Positions 1 through 11,319 of a stretch of 64,000 nt of DNA are shown here, piece by piece. The DNA comes from Lineus longissimus (Eukaryota > Nemertea > Pilidiophora > Heteronemertea > Lineidae): assembly GCF_910592395.1 (NCBI RefSeq), contig NC_088319.1:12834001-12898000 (forward strand), written 5' to 3'. The translations under genes were made by a program, and so were the position numbers. The notes beneath the pieces are model-generated. The model was not told where the DNA came from and ran no database searches. It saw only the letters and a program-made list of their open reading frames with translations. The first letter of the stretch is position 1. Each line of letters begins with the position of its first letter.

Positions 1-3000
1 TGACCCTGGGTATATAGATCAGGCAGTGTCAGAAAAAAATGCACATCATATTTAATTGTGCATTTGTTGTCAACAGAAATATTTATTTGCAGTCGTAACA
101 ATTTACATGCACTCTCATATATCATATGCATTCTATTTCTGCCCGAGTGTAAGATAGCACTTCCAAGGTCCAAGAGGTTGTTGACCACTACCGTGTAGAT
201 CCCATCCGCTATATATTCTTTGGCTTGTTATCCATTACGTTGGTTACAAAATTTCTCTTATGCGGATATATTTGAAAAATCCTTTTTGTACAATATAGCC
301 ATCTGTGCATACGCTAACGATCGCTTTTTTAAATATTTGCCTAATTTGGCCGGAAAAAGGCAATATTCAGAAAATTGTAAATCGATGCCTTATAGGGCAT
401 TAATTTGTTTATACCAATTACATGGGATGTATTTTTATAAAAAATTGCGGATCGTTAGCACCTGCACATGTCGCAGCCTGCAGGATTGTCAAAAATTCAT
501 ATTATGACCTCTGATTAACTCTATTCTCAGATCAAAATTGATAATTTTTTATGCAGAGTGGGAAGATAAAGGTTGGAACTAAAACATAAATTGAAATAAA
601 TAGGTACCATTTTGTGATAAGTATGCTATAGATCTTTTTGTTGGAAGCGCACAGTAGTTCTGTCATAAGTGAACCTCAACCTTAAAGTACAAAACTATAC
701 GGAGTAACCAAAAAGCAGAAAAGCGTGCTGACATTGACCTCATACCATAAGCACGTATTCCATTGTGACGGTTAAGTTTTCTTAAAAACAAAATACAAGA
801 AAGAAAGCATGACTCAATCTAAAATCATTCAAAGGGTTGGGTTTCGAGATGCATTAAAATGTTAACTTAGACCCCGTGCCGGGCCAAGACCTACATGTCT
901 GTATGATATTTTTAAATTACATTTTGGGGAAAAAAGCTAACACGCCTAATTACCGCATCCATGGCATTGGCCTATTTGATTCTGGACTGACTTCTTTCTG
1001 TGACGAAAACATTTTAGAGAAAGCGGAAATCCAACAAACAACTGGTTTTCCCCTTTAGCCACGTTTTATCCTACGGATATTCTGAAGGTATTTTAAGATT
1101 GCACAATACACGAAATATCTGCAAATGAACATTTAAAATATTGAAAACTGAAAGATAAATAATGTGCCAAAGGCAAAATAAACATAATATTTGACTCGAG
1201 CCTTTTAGTACATCTTTAGGGCTGCAAGAAACGCCCGACAGGGAAGGTCATGACCAATAGTGATATCTATGCAAGAATACTTGATATATAGGCTTCTTAG
1301 CAACGCAATGGATGTACCTCTCAGCTTAGATTTCACTATATACCCGAAGATAACAATTCTCTCCGAAACGTAAATGTGCTTCATTCACTCCTGTTGATTA
1401 TGAAGTCTCGTAGTTTACGGACGAAAATTCTGAACTACTTAATTTCACAACCTGCCTGGTTAAAGAACACCCCCGAACAATAAAAATGACGATCGCTTTT
1501 GCTGAACTTATAAAAGAACGTGACTTACGTTCCAGTTTTCGTGATTTTGGCGCTCCGTTCCCTCCTGATGTTACTGCCGATAAAATGAAATAAAATAAAG
1601 CAGCTTTGTAATCCATTCTCCAAAAGTGTTCTCAAGAAATGAGAACTCGAAACACTGTCGTGATGAATGGAATAGCTGATTGTCATCAGTTAGGTGAACT
1701 TTGAAATGAGTTATCTTCGGAAGTAAATATACCGGCTGATACTGGAATGGTGGATGAGAAACCTCCCGTGTCGCTCCGATATCGAGTCTCGCGCAAATCT
1801 TTTAGGTGCAATACTCGAATGTTCCATTATCCGGCGCAATGACTGGACAGTAGTGTGATGAGGCGTACGTCGAATGTTTCCCCGACAGATATGACACGTA
1901 ACTCGTGTATTCTCCTTGCATGACTTTTAATTGATATTTGATTCAGGCCATAGAATATCATCATCGTCTCATTCAAGCCGGCATGAAGACAAAATAGGCA
2001 TAATACATGTAAGTATGTTGAGTTTGTTTCGTTCTCAAAACGAATTCAGAATGGATGGTGTAGACTACACTGGCGTCATCTTCTCACACTAGACTGGGAT
2101 CGCAACGCCCCAACAACTTAAAGGAAACCTGTCACGAAACGCTTTAAAAAACGGGGTGTAGTGAACGTCCCGATGAAAAATGAGTCTGGAATAGAGAAGT
2201 TCCGGCTGGGCAGTATCGAGTACACCAGCTGGCGTGGCAGGACATCTTTAAATCAAATCGTGCACCTCACTCGATCTCCTAAGACAACGTAGTCTTTGAA
2301 GGCCATTTTCATGTCCTTGATGACGATTGTAGCGTCTTCTTTGGATTTTACGATATCTGTAAAACATTCTTGTAAAAACACTCTAGTATTATATAATCAA
2401 TTCGACTGAAAAAGCTGCACGAAGCTTGCAGGGAAACGTTTCGTACAAGAAACGTTTACAGGTTCCATAAAATCCAATATGAACTCTTCTACCTAGGACA
2501 ACGTTGTTTACAAAAAGTAAAAGGAAGACAGTATTAAAAAGAGATCGACATTGTTTGGAATTTTCAACATAGGTGGAAGCAAAACAGACTGGCAATTAAA
2601 CAACACAAATAGAAACATGCAGAACTTATACAGCATTTCAGTTAAAGTATTATGGAGAATAGTGGCCGGCGTGCACCAGAGTACAACTCCATAGTGCATG
2701 CATCTAATACATTCAGATGTACTAAAGCTCCATATTCCAACCATTGGCCTTCACCAAGGTCACCCAAGACGATTTGGGATGGTTCCAAGGAAAGATCCAG
2801 AGCATGTGCCCGTCCAATTATTAAATTATTAAACGAATGTCCTGTGTTAATATTCATTTACGCGACACTCGTAAATCATTTTTCATAAATAGTCATTTAG
2901 GAACGGAATCGGTGAGATTTTCATATCGTCCCGTAAAATGTATTTACACGCCTCGTACTTCGTAGCTCTTAGCAAGGCTTGAGAAACCTTCCTATCGTTT

Positions 3001-3563
3001 TAATCTGGTCCAATGGTTATAGGTGTTTTGAAATAAACATAGCCACAGTGTAGCAACTAGAAAAGCCGGCAGGATGAAACTTGGGATGAGTGTTTTTATA
3101 TCGCTTTTAAATGTCCACCTCACATTTTTAACAGACAAACTATTCTCCTTGACTATTGATTGTAGCCGTGGCAACTATGCCATAGCCAGAGCTTAGAATT
3201 GCGTCATTGCGGCCCTTTCCACCATATTGAGAGAAAACATTCAAATGAGTGTCAACGGATGTTACTTGCTATCCATAATCCTTTATAATAAAGCGTTCTG
3301 TCTGTCTTAAAAATCATTTTCCTCCTTCGCAGAGAATTTTTTTTTCAAAATGCATTCTAGACTACAATTGTGCAACATTGTTTCTACATCCGGGCTATCA
3401 TCACCTGCTCGCGATTATTGCGCTGCAGCTGAATGAATGTAACATGTATGTACGGTATCAACCAACAGACAGTGTCTCTGGGGTCATTTGACATTTCATG
3501 AGCAAAAAGGACACCTCCTTTCGATCCAAAGATGATCAAGCCTATTAACAACGACGACAAAAT
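1..3563. other. Intergenic DNA, no recognisable gene
   Basis: Open frames here are short (under about 95 codons), overlap on both strands and resemble no family I know. A pair of opposing open frames at about 2642-2888 is not convincing as coding on either strand. The block lies downstream of the 3' end of the minus-strand TMEM26-like gene, so its right-hand part may include that gene's 3' UTR. I found no clear AATAAA on the minus strand close to the stop. Confidence 0.5.
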
Positions 3564-4404
3564 TCATTTCTTTTTAACTTTAGGTCCGGGCTTCTTGGGA
3601 CATCCTTTCTTCTTCCGGTTCCCAGTGCTCAGAGCTTCACATGATTTCGACCGCATTGGTTTTTGCGCGGAAGCATTTTTATGAGAGTTCGTGCACGTGT
3701 GTGTTAGACTAGTCGGCCGAACGGGGCCTAAAGTTTGCGCCTTGGGCGTCTGCAGGAGGCTTTTGGGGCATCTTTCCACCTGGGGATCCCACATTTTATG
3801 CCCTTTGGGTGTCCCAGGCGTCGAATCGGGCGTCACAAAGTCATCATGACGCAGAATCATGGGCGTCAAAAATGGCGTATTTCCGCTGGAGCCGGAACCG
3901 TCGCGCTCTACATTATTAGGTAAATCCAACCGCGGCCGAAACTCCGGTCGAGGTGATTTTTGAGGTACGACTGGCGAGTTCTTCGACGACTGTCGTCGTT
4001 TTTTATCACGCGAATGCTTATTTTTCTTAGTCGGGTAAACTTGCAACTCGTCGTAAGTGTAACTCGTCGCCAAATTGCTCGGAGCGTAATATTTGTATCC
4101 ATTCGGCGAGCGCCCTCCGCAGTGGTTCTCGTAACTATGTAATAATAATCTTTGTCGACTCGTACTCTCGTGTACGACTTTACTGTTCCGTTTCAACTTT
4201 TGTACCTCCTTCCGTATCGTACACTGTACGACTATGAGTCTGTACATGAGAAGCAATATCACAAGTGTGTTTTTGGAGGTAAAGAACATGTTGGTGTAGC
4301 TGACCACGTCGTAGCGGAAGATAAGAAGGAGCCTGAGGACAAGGAAGGGCGCGTCTTGCATGAAGATTGAGATGATTATACCGTAGACATCAGGGGTGCA
4401 ACAG
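3564..4404 (-). CDS. TMEM26: TMEM26-like exon 5 (last helices and long basic tail)
   Basis: Starts after TTCTAG with CCTPDVYGIIISIFMQD, giving the last conserved membrane segments (about residues 268-320). It then runs on as roughly 200 residues of hydrophilic, Ser/Pro/Lys-rich sequence, including NKHSRDKKRR and a polybasic end (GPKVKKK, stop at 3564-3566). The tail contains several SP/TP sites and would be cytoplasmic or lumenal depending on topology. It is much longer than in human TMEM26. Confidence 0.9.
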
Positions 4405-6921
4405 CTAGAATAGAAAAAATAGCATATGATGGCGGGAGTGAAGTTAAAGCGCTAGGTCCCTGCTCGAAGAACTTTGACACCTCAGGTCTTTAGAGGGATG
4501 TTCAGGAGCAGTTACTGAGCGTTAATCTAACCTTCGAACACTAACGAGCTCAGAGAGAACTATACACCACGGAAGGGATTCGAACCCATTACCGAGGTCA
4601 GGAGGTCGGCACTCTATAAACGAACCTCAAGCAAAATTCAGTCCTCACATAGTCGATCAAAATCTGTCCTCAACCCAACGTCATTGATGACGATGCAGAT
4701 TTCTTCTCACGCATTGTCTCACGAGATGTCAGCACGAGGAAATGAAACGATCATTCATGTGTGCCAAGTTTCTGTGATGTCAAATGAACGCGATTGGCGC
4801 AAAGTGGACATCTCACGTGTGATCATAACAGATTCTCTCGGCCAATCAGCGTCTGCGGCTGTGGCATGTGACATGCATGATGTGACCTCGACCATTTATA
4901 TATGAAACAGGGCAGACATGGCCGACTGCCTCATTTGACCTCTGCGCAGCAATCTGTGATACTATCTGGAACCGATCTATTCTCACCTTTGGTTGGGGTC
5001 GACCGCGACCTTTGAAACAAGGCCTGATTGATCCTTACGCGCTCGGGTCGCTGTCAAGACCATAGTGAACTGAAGCAAACTCCAGGACCAGATGCTCAAA
5101 ATTATCACGCATAACATCTCGTTATATTTCACCTGAAATTGAGATTTATATTACAGTGGAACCCCGGTCGGCGACCACCATGCTACGATGACCTAGAATC
5201 GCCGGTCCCGAATGGTGTCCTCTCTTATTACCATTACAAGGCCTCCGGTAACACGGCAACCCCGGTACCTAGAACAAGACAACTGGATAGGGCGGTCCAA
5301 ATGATCAAATTCACCCCTCTAACCCGACCAAAGGGTCTAGAAAGAAAGTGCGCAAAATGCCCAAGAGAAGTTCAAAATGGCGAACATGATCGATCTACTC
5401 ATTTCGCCCCGTCATCTTGTGATTAGGTAACCAGGTACCAATCTTATTCTGTATACACCAGTCAGAACATAAAATACCACGGTGACGCTATCTCTAATAA
5501 GAACTGATAGTTGAAAGGCTTCAAGCTTGAAGGACATCAGTACACCGTCAATTCATCATTCCTGAGAGAGATGGCGGAACTGTCTACTGCTCTCTTCAGC
5601 AACTAATTTTTTCTTCAAACTTGCAATTGCACTCATTTCCCACCGTACTCTTTCCTTCAAAATAATTTACCTGGTCCTCCTTAAAAGCGTCAAAGAACTC
5701 CACAATGTCAGCAGCAGTCCCGATATAGACCAACAACAACTGCGACAACTGGTCATGTGTCAGCTTCCCTTTTGGTAGCATCCATCGCCCGACGATCAAA
5801 CACAGCAGCAAAACCTGTTCGATTGTCTTGATCCACTGGTCGGAGGAGAGGACGAGCGGGATGCGGATTTCGAATTCCAGCTGAAGGTGTGAGATAGATC
5901 ATATAATAAGTTTTAAAAGAGTTGTAGTACTTTCTGTGAACCGCAAAGACCTCCCTGTTTTTAAATTTTTATAGCATCTATTACTTTTAGTGAGGAGAGA
6001 GGGACGCTATATTGGGTGTTATAGAAAACATTACACGTCACATTCCCTAATATTCCCGATTTTCTGTTAATAACTTAGGGTACTTCGCTCTCGTAATCAG
6101 TGGTCCTTAACACCAGTTTCTCAACCGTTCATCCAGTCCTTCTTAACAGGGTCAGCGGTCAGTGACTTTACCAGAACCGACATATATATCTATCGGAAAT
6201 AAGGGAACTTTACACTGGTGTCAACGGGAACAGTTCTACTTTTATTGAGGACTTGGTAGTTAGCACCACGGTTGGCAGAAGTCGGATACCAAACTGCAGA
6301 GATTATAGAAACGACTTTTCTGTTGACAGATTCTGGACATACTGACCCCAAAGGTTTCGAGCGAGGCATGGAGTTCCTCCGATGATTCGTTAAACGTCTT
6401 TTCCGACGTTGAGTTGAACCGGTTTTTTAGTTTGATTCGCTTGTGCAGCTCGTCAAGTTCAAGGAACCATATTGCTGGTACCACACTCAGCAGATAGAAA
6501 AGCACACTTGGACAAAACCTGAAAAACAGTTATATATGCAATGATAAATACGTTCGATTCGTGGCGTCGTAAGAGCATCCATCGCCCAACGATTAAGCAC
6601 AGCAGCAAAACCTTCCGAAGTAACCCGCTTCGAAGATAGCTCACGTCAGCCTGACGCGAGATAAGACGCAGTTGCCAAAAAGAACGGGGGGAGGGGGGGC
6701 TATATATACTTAGTATACAAGTGTCCTAACCATTTCCATTCTCTCCCTTTCTTCTTACATATAGTGATGAGCGACTCGATGAAAAGGCCACCTAGTGCCG
6801 CTGTCAGGTACCAATAGCGGTCGTCCTTGGCAACGATGACCAGCCGCCATATTGCAATGAGGCCATGGCAGGAGAAGATCAACCGAACGAAGACTGCCCG
6901 GAAAAGATTCAGACATCCCAT
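3564..6921 (-). CDS. TMEM26: TMEM26-like multi-pass membrane protein (5 exons)
   Basis: The five coding exons on the minus strand are 6921-6731, 6518-6290, 5880-5671, 5132-4987 and 4404-3564. They join in frame (phases 2, 0, 0, 2) into about 538 codons. Segments matching my recollection of human TMEM26 include a W-R-containing first helix, the start of exon 2 (FCPSVLFYLLSVVPAIWFLE), the exon 3 core LTHDQLSQLLLVYIGTAADI, WSWSLLQF in exon 4, and MQDAPFLVLRLLL in exon 5. About eight hydrophobic segments are visible, and sequons NST and NES lie in the exon 2 loop. TMEM26 is a poorly characterised multi-pass membrane protein linked in mammals to beige adipocytes; its biochemical activity is unknown. 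Human TMEM26 is about 370 residues; the extra length here is mainly a basic Ser/Pro-rich tail. The start codon at 6921 is the one giving a human-like N terminus; a nearby in-frame codon upstream is not needed. Family assignment is firm and junctions are inferred. Confidence 0.93.
4569..4632 (-). mobile_element. tRNA-derived SINE head in TMEM26 intron 4
   Basis: Read on the minus strand, the sequence has a tRNA-like order: TTTATAGAGTGCCGACCTCC resembles an A-box/D-arm region of the GTTAGAGTGCC type. This is followed by a GACC/CTCGG segment and a near-perfect B box, GGGTTCGAATCCC. It lacks a clean cloverleaf acceptor stem, so a SINE head or tRNA relic is more likely than a working tRNA. Confidence 0.5.
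4987..5132 (-). CDS. TMEM26: TMEM26-like exon 4
   Basis: Too short for a long open frame but clear by homology: SIWSWSLLQFTMVLTATRA corresponds to human IWTWSMLQFPLDLAV. The acceptor is ATTTCAG. The donor CAAAG|GTGAGA leaves two bases that pair with the single base at the start of exon 5 to make a Ser codon. An upstream GTAAGG donor (about 5035) would break the frame and was not used. Confidence 0.9.
5154..5290 (+). mobile_element. Possible pogo-like terminal repeat fragment (one end only)
   Basis: TA followed by CAGTGGAACCCCGGTCGGCG closely resembles the left end of the pogo/Tigger-like MITEs in this window at 33045 and 35401. I could not find a matching inverted right end. It sits 22 bases upstream (genomic) of the TMEM26-like exon 4 acceptor, on the intron side. 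Confidence 0.3.
5671..5880 (-). CDS. TMEM26: TMEM26-like exon 3 (most conserved core)
   Basis: Exactly 70 codons, phase 0 at both ends, acceptor CCTTCAG and donor ACCAG|GTAAAT. It carries VGRWMLPKG, then DQLSQLLLVYIGTAADIVEF, which is nearly identical to the vertebrate family signature. It covers about residues 141-210 and holds two membrane segments. A decayed second copy of its centre lies in intron 1. Confidence 0.94.
6290..6518 (-). CDS. TMEM26: TMEM26-like exon 2
   Basis: The acceptor is TTTTTCAG and the first base completes the Trp codon. It encodes a helix ending in WFLELDEL, then a hydrophilic loop with NST and NES sequons (about residues 64-140). The donor chosen (TTTG|GTATCC) leaves phase 0, matching exon 3. 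The loop is poorly conserved in the family, so the exact 3' border is less certain than the others. Confidence 0.82.
6573..6612 (-). pseudogene. Decayed partial copy of TMEM26-like exon 3 inside intron 1
   Basis: On the minus strand, about 40 bases read VLLLCLIVGRWML, the same as exon 3 positions about 5777-5816, with only three or so base differences. Both flanks diverge at once and the downstream conserved part (THDQLSQ) is missing. There is no usable donor, so it is a relic of exon or segment duplication rather than an alternative exon. Confidence 0.7.
6731..6921 (-). CDS. TMEM26: TMEM26-like exon 1 (start codon, first two helices)
   Basis: Starts MGCLNLFRAVFVRL and encodes residues 1-63 plus two bases of codon 64. 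Hydrophobic segments lie at about 8-30 and 38-56, followed by a basic loop (KKKGREWKW). The donor reads ATG|GTTAGG on the minus strand; splitting the Trp codon there restores KWF as in the vertebrate protein. Confidence 0.9.
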
Positions 6922-9900
6922 CTCCCCATTTGGACAAAGGAAGAATCTGGAAAATATCAATAAAACTGAAATTAGAGATTATGCGTTAAAAATATATGGC
7001 TCGCTTATATATTTTTGTAAGTATACATGTAGTATCCGGTTGTTTCTAGTATGAGTCCAAGGCACGATTCTGTCACATTGGTTTCGGTAAAACTCTTGCA
7101 CTAGAAAACGTTCATTGAAATAACTTCAGTGATTTCCAGCAGCCCAAAACGCCGATTTATTAGTGATTTATCGGCAGAGTAATGTCAAATTTGAACCATA
7201 TTGCACATTTTCTGATTGATTTTTATACGTTTATGAAATTTAGTCGAATTTCAGAAACATTGTAGAAATCCATTTCTTAAATGTGTTTTCTTACTGAACA
7301 AGTACGGGTGAATCACTAAGACAAAATCGTATCTTCATCATGCGTTCTGATATCGTTACGTTGATCCTTGTCAGAAAATGATAAAGCTCTGATTGGATCA
7401 CTTTAACGCACTATATAAAAGTTTGATATGATACTAATCAAAGACGAATAAATCCACTTCATTTACATACCGTACATGACTTCAAAGGGCATCAACGGCA
7501 TGTCATGCATGTCCGTTGCATGATGACTCTGAAGCATTTCAAACAATACAATTTTGCTGTGGAGATTCATAGACAAGATGCTACTCATAACGTTAAAACT
7601 ATTTGGATCCAAAGATCAAGACCGACCCCTGACTGGTTGTCGTGCAGATGATTACACACAAGTATAAAAACCAATTCCAAGTGATTATCCATCAACTCCT
7701 TTTTTAAAGAGGCCAAGGTTAAGTACTATTTCAGCAAAAGCTGAAAAATCTTCAGGTGCCCACGTTCAACCTCCCAAGATGCGTGGTTTTAGTTCTACTA
7801 TTATTGGCAGATGCATTTACATTTTTTTATAGTGGTAGTGATTCCTTATAAACTCATGCTGACGTGAAAGAATAGCTTGAGTGAAATGCTCGTACGGACA
7901 AGAAAGAATTTGTTCAGGTATATATTTATTGCGGAAAGGGGCACAGCCCTGGCCCTCTGACTGCTGGCCTACAAATATCCTATTGATATCAACTTTCGCC
8001 AAATTCGTATGCATAATAACTGCACGGCATCATTGTATATTTCCATGTTCCTGGACCACAAGTTATTACCGACGGCGTACCCCTTTTAATAAGAGTATAT
8101 CTTCGAAGTTAACGGTGTCAGTTTATGTAGCGAAACGATGCTCAGAAATCTCCATTATGTCAATGACCCAATCAAAAATATACATAGCAATCAAATACTC
8201 AACAATACAGATGTCAACATGAATAGATTAAAAGTAAACAATCAACACATGAAAATTCCTAATTACTATTCACTGCGACTCGGCGGTAGAACCTATGGAT
8301 ATTCTTCAAGTGAGAGAAATCGTCTGACCTGACGTGTTCAGCGTCGCAATGTAATCCATAGACGCTGTTAAAATATTTGGGTCCTTATCTAAGAGCCACT
8401 TTGTCATTTTTCCCAACTCGACTGCCATGATGGTTGAAGTTACAGAGCGCGATCTTGTTAGCTATTGGTGGGTTTGCAGGCTCCAATTTAGGTATGTGAC
8501 GGCGCTGGACAAATTGTTAAGAATGCCGACGGTCTAGATCTTTTTTTATAACTGTAACGTGCCAAAGGTACACCGACGAGCTACAGCTACCAAAATCTTA
8601 CAAGAGATGTGGTGTTACTCGACGGTATCAACGGAATGTGCGAGAATGAACGACGCAACAACGAAAATTTGAAATCACACACACTCCGCAACATCTTGTA
8701 CAAGATAAAACAAAGCAATTGCCGAACTGAAATATGCAATAATGATTCATGTCAGGCTAACATATTGGTTGGTATGAATAAAGACCAATGAAAGCTTTTA
8801 CTGAGACCGTCCTGTTCACTTACAATAGGACTTTCCGTACGAACGTTTAGTTTCTAATCACCCATTCCACTGGATACATGTATGTCACTGATGCATTATA
8901 CGACTTGTAAGCTCAGCATTGTCGATATGATAGGTCAATATAAAGAAATGCCTATACAGAAGCAGTGTGCTTTAAAGTTCTTTCTTTGGTGAAAGAACGG
9001 CTAAGTATCAACAACGGACGCAAATTGTGGCGTTTTCTCCACGAGCTACAGTACCTTGCAGTGGTTTGTGTGTGTGAATGGTGTGTGAAGGCGGCACGTT
9101 TTATTGACGGGAATACATATTTAAAGTCCGTCAACATTCGCAGAGATTTGATCAGCTAATGTTCAAAGCAAGAATAATTCGTAACCTGTGAGTTGCAGTT
9201 TGGATCATAACATAACGGTCAGTATCGAGTTCGACGACGGTTTTGAATGTATTTCGGCCTAGCAGAGTCATTCAAATAAATGTATTTGGTCCTAGCTACG
9301 TCGTCATCTTGTGCGCAAATATGATCCATCAGGCACTGCAAGACAAAACACAGCATTTCACCAGAGCAAACACCATCATTATCATCAGCCGTGTATGACC
9401 GGTCATACACTGCTGTTATCATGACAAACAATTTCTCGTCGAACATTTGCCTCTTCATTGAAGAGAGGTGATCATCTTACAACTTTGGAAGTTGACTCAG
9501 TTCATTCCAGGAATGCTCTCTCAGTCGAAATCCACGTGGGATGTACCGTTGAGATCTCGGCACATATCAGCATGATTAGTATGACTATCTTTCATTTGAT
9601 GATATTTGACATCTTTCACTGTACATGGCAAGATTTGAACCACCTCAAAACGTGGAAATAATGGATTCAACGAACTCGGCTAAAATAATGTCTTCAAAGA
9701 CTTTATTATAATTGTAACGTTTTTATCGAAAATATGCAATAAAGACATTCATGATCATTACAATGCCAGCAGGTGAAGTCTTGTGTGATGCAGTTTCAAT
9801 TTTTTCAAATTTGTTTTTCTCGTCTCAATAAATGGCCTGCAGACCAACCGTAAGATGGTAATTTCCTACCTTACCAGGTCTAGCAACTCTCGAAAATCCG

Positions 9901-10790
9901 ATTACAACAGAAAGGTTCAGCGTTACCTTGTTTTCAGATTTATAGCGCTCGGAGTTATCGGGTATGGTGATTGGATGGTATACCTAGTTTCTGGCTTATC
10001 TAGTACGAATTTGATGCATGGCGAGATGACATACTCGCGAGATTGTGTGTCTACTCTAGTTTTCGAACACAGCGATACCTGATGACATTGACTGCAATCC
10101 AACCAAAGTCCGATGAATCTTTCGACGTCACCCCACGAAAGTGCAATTTTCAAACACAGTTCACTCTGAATGCTTTTCGACATCTATAGAATCAGTTTCT
10201 TCTTGATTAATTGTTTAATCAATATCTCTGACAGATACATGAAGGTAAAGTTCCGTGGATCGATCAGTGGCTGGAAGTGATAAGGCCAAGTCCCGCTGCT
10301 GACCGCCGCCCTATCTATGTCTTGACGATTGAGAAAGTGGAGGGGAGGGGTTCTAAAAGTGAACTTGAAAATTCCTGAAATACTTGAAAATTGTGATGGA
10401 TAGGTAGATGGACGCAGTACACGTAGCCCTTATGTTGTAATGGAGACCTGTGTTGGCAGAGAGAGAATATCCTTTCAATATCTGCTTGGAGAATGGATCA
10501 CGCCGGTCCTGGGAAATAGGATATGCAGTGCCTCGTGGTTCCTGATCAGTTAAGTGTTATCAATATCGGCGTGCATAACCAAATAGGCAATATATCAGCA
10601 GTGTTTGCAACAGGTTACAGGCAACTAACCTGTCAATTGAAAAAAAATGAACCTGCATTTACAGTGAACGCTGACGGCTTGGTGCAGTAGAAACTACCAG
10701 ATAAGTCGATTTTACTAAGAAATTTTAGGAGTGTATGCATAGCCTCCTCTTCAGATAAAAATGGTATTGACCCTCCTACGAGCCACTGAT
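6922..10790. other. Upstream flank of the TMEM26-like gene and intergenic DNA
   Basis: No open frame resembles a known family and none is longer than about 113 codons. The sequence is AT-rich. The proximal part (6922-7200) should contain the TMEM26-like promoter or 5' UTR, but I see no convincing TATA box or initiator. Confidence 0.4.
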
Positions 10791-10796
10791 AGTATA

Positions 10797-10842
10797 TAAT
10801 AATAATAATAATAATAATTATTATTATTATTTATTTATATTA
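10797..10842. repeat. (AAT)n/(ATT)n palindromic microsatellite
   Basis: A run of AAT units passes directly into ATT units, followed by TTTATTTATATT. It lies about 170 bases beyond the end of the retrotransposon reading frame on the same strand, so it may be the degenerate 3' tail of that element. Confidence 0.8.
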
Positions 10843-11009
10843 AAGTGCAAGGTTAACATGAAAGTTTTCTATGCACTGTTCAAACATGAATAAAAATGGC
10901 CGTGAAATGAAACATAAGCATTATAGGACATGAAATAAGACATGAGCATTTTTAAAACATGTGATGATAAAACATAAGTATTTGAAGTAAAACATAAGTG
11001 AGAAGATAA

Positions 11010-11310
11010 AATCAGACGACAAAATAGTCTTTGAGGCAAAAGCACCAGCGACTGTAAGACAGCGCATCTCTTGCGGCAGGCTGTTCCATAACCGGGGTGC
11101 ATAAACCTGGACACTTCGATCACCGACATTCCCACGCGAACTGGGGATCACAAGCTTGAACTGTCCGATGATCGAAGTTCACGCCCAGGTTGGTAGATGG
11201 TGAGAAAGTCCTGCAAGTACTTTGACTGGTTGCTCTGGTGCAACAACTTGTGAGTAAGCAAACGCACCTTGTATATATAGATATCGATCCGTGAACGTGC
11301 AGTGGACTAT
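11010..11310 (-). mobile_element. Decayed 3' end of a non-LTR retrotransposon reverse transcriptase ORF
   Basis: The minus strand reads VGDRSVQVYAPRLWNSLPQE, the signature found just before the C terminus of many CR1/Jockey-type non-LTR retrotransposon polyproteins (usually GxRSFSVAAPRLWNSLP). Upstream, in a frame shifted by one base, RIDIYIYKVRLLTHKLLH and LQDFLTIYQPGRELRSSD match the preceding part of the same family. The frameshift near 11155, the loss of everything upstream and the stop soon after show a dead, 5'-truncated copy. Confidence 0.8.
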
Positions 11311-11319
11311 GTTTTATTT

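Noticed and set aside
4684-4905. 73-codon plus-strand open frame
   Set aside because: Lies in TMEM26-like intron 4 on the opposite strand, with no similarity or splice context.
5139-5426. 95-codon plus-strand frame
   Set aside because: Overlaps a possible mobile-element end within TMEM26-like intron 3; no family similarity.
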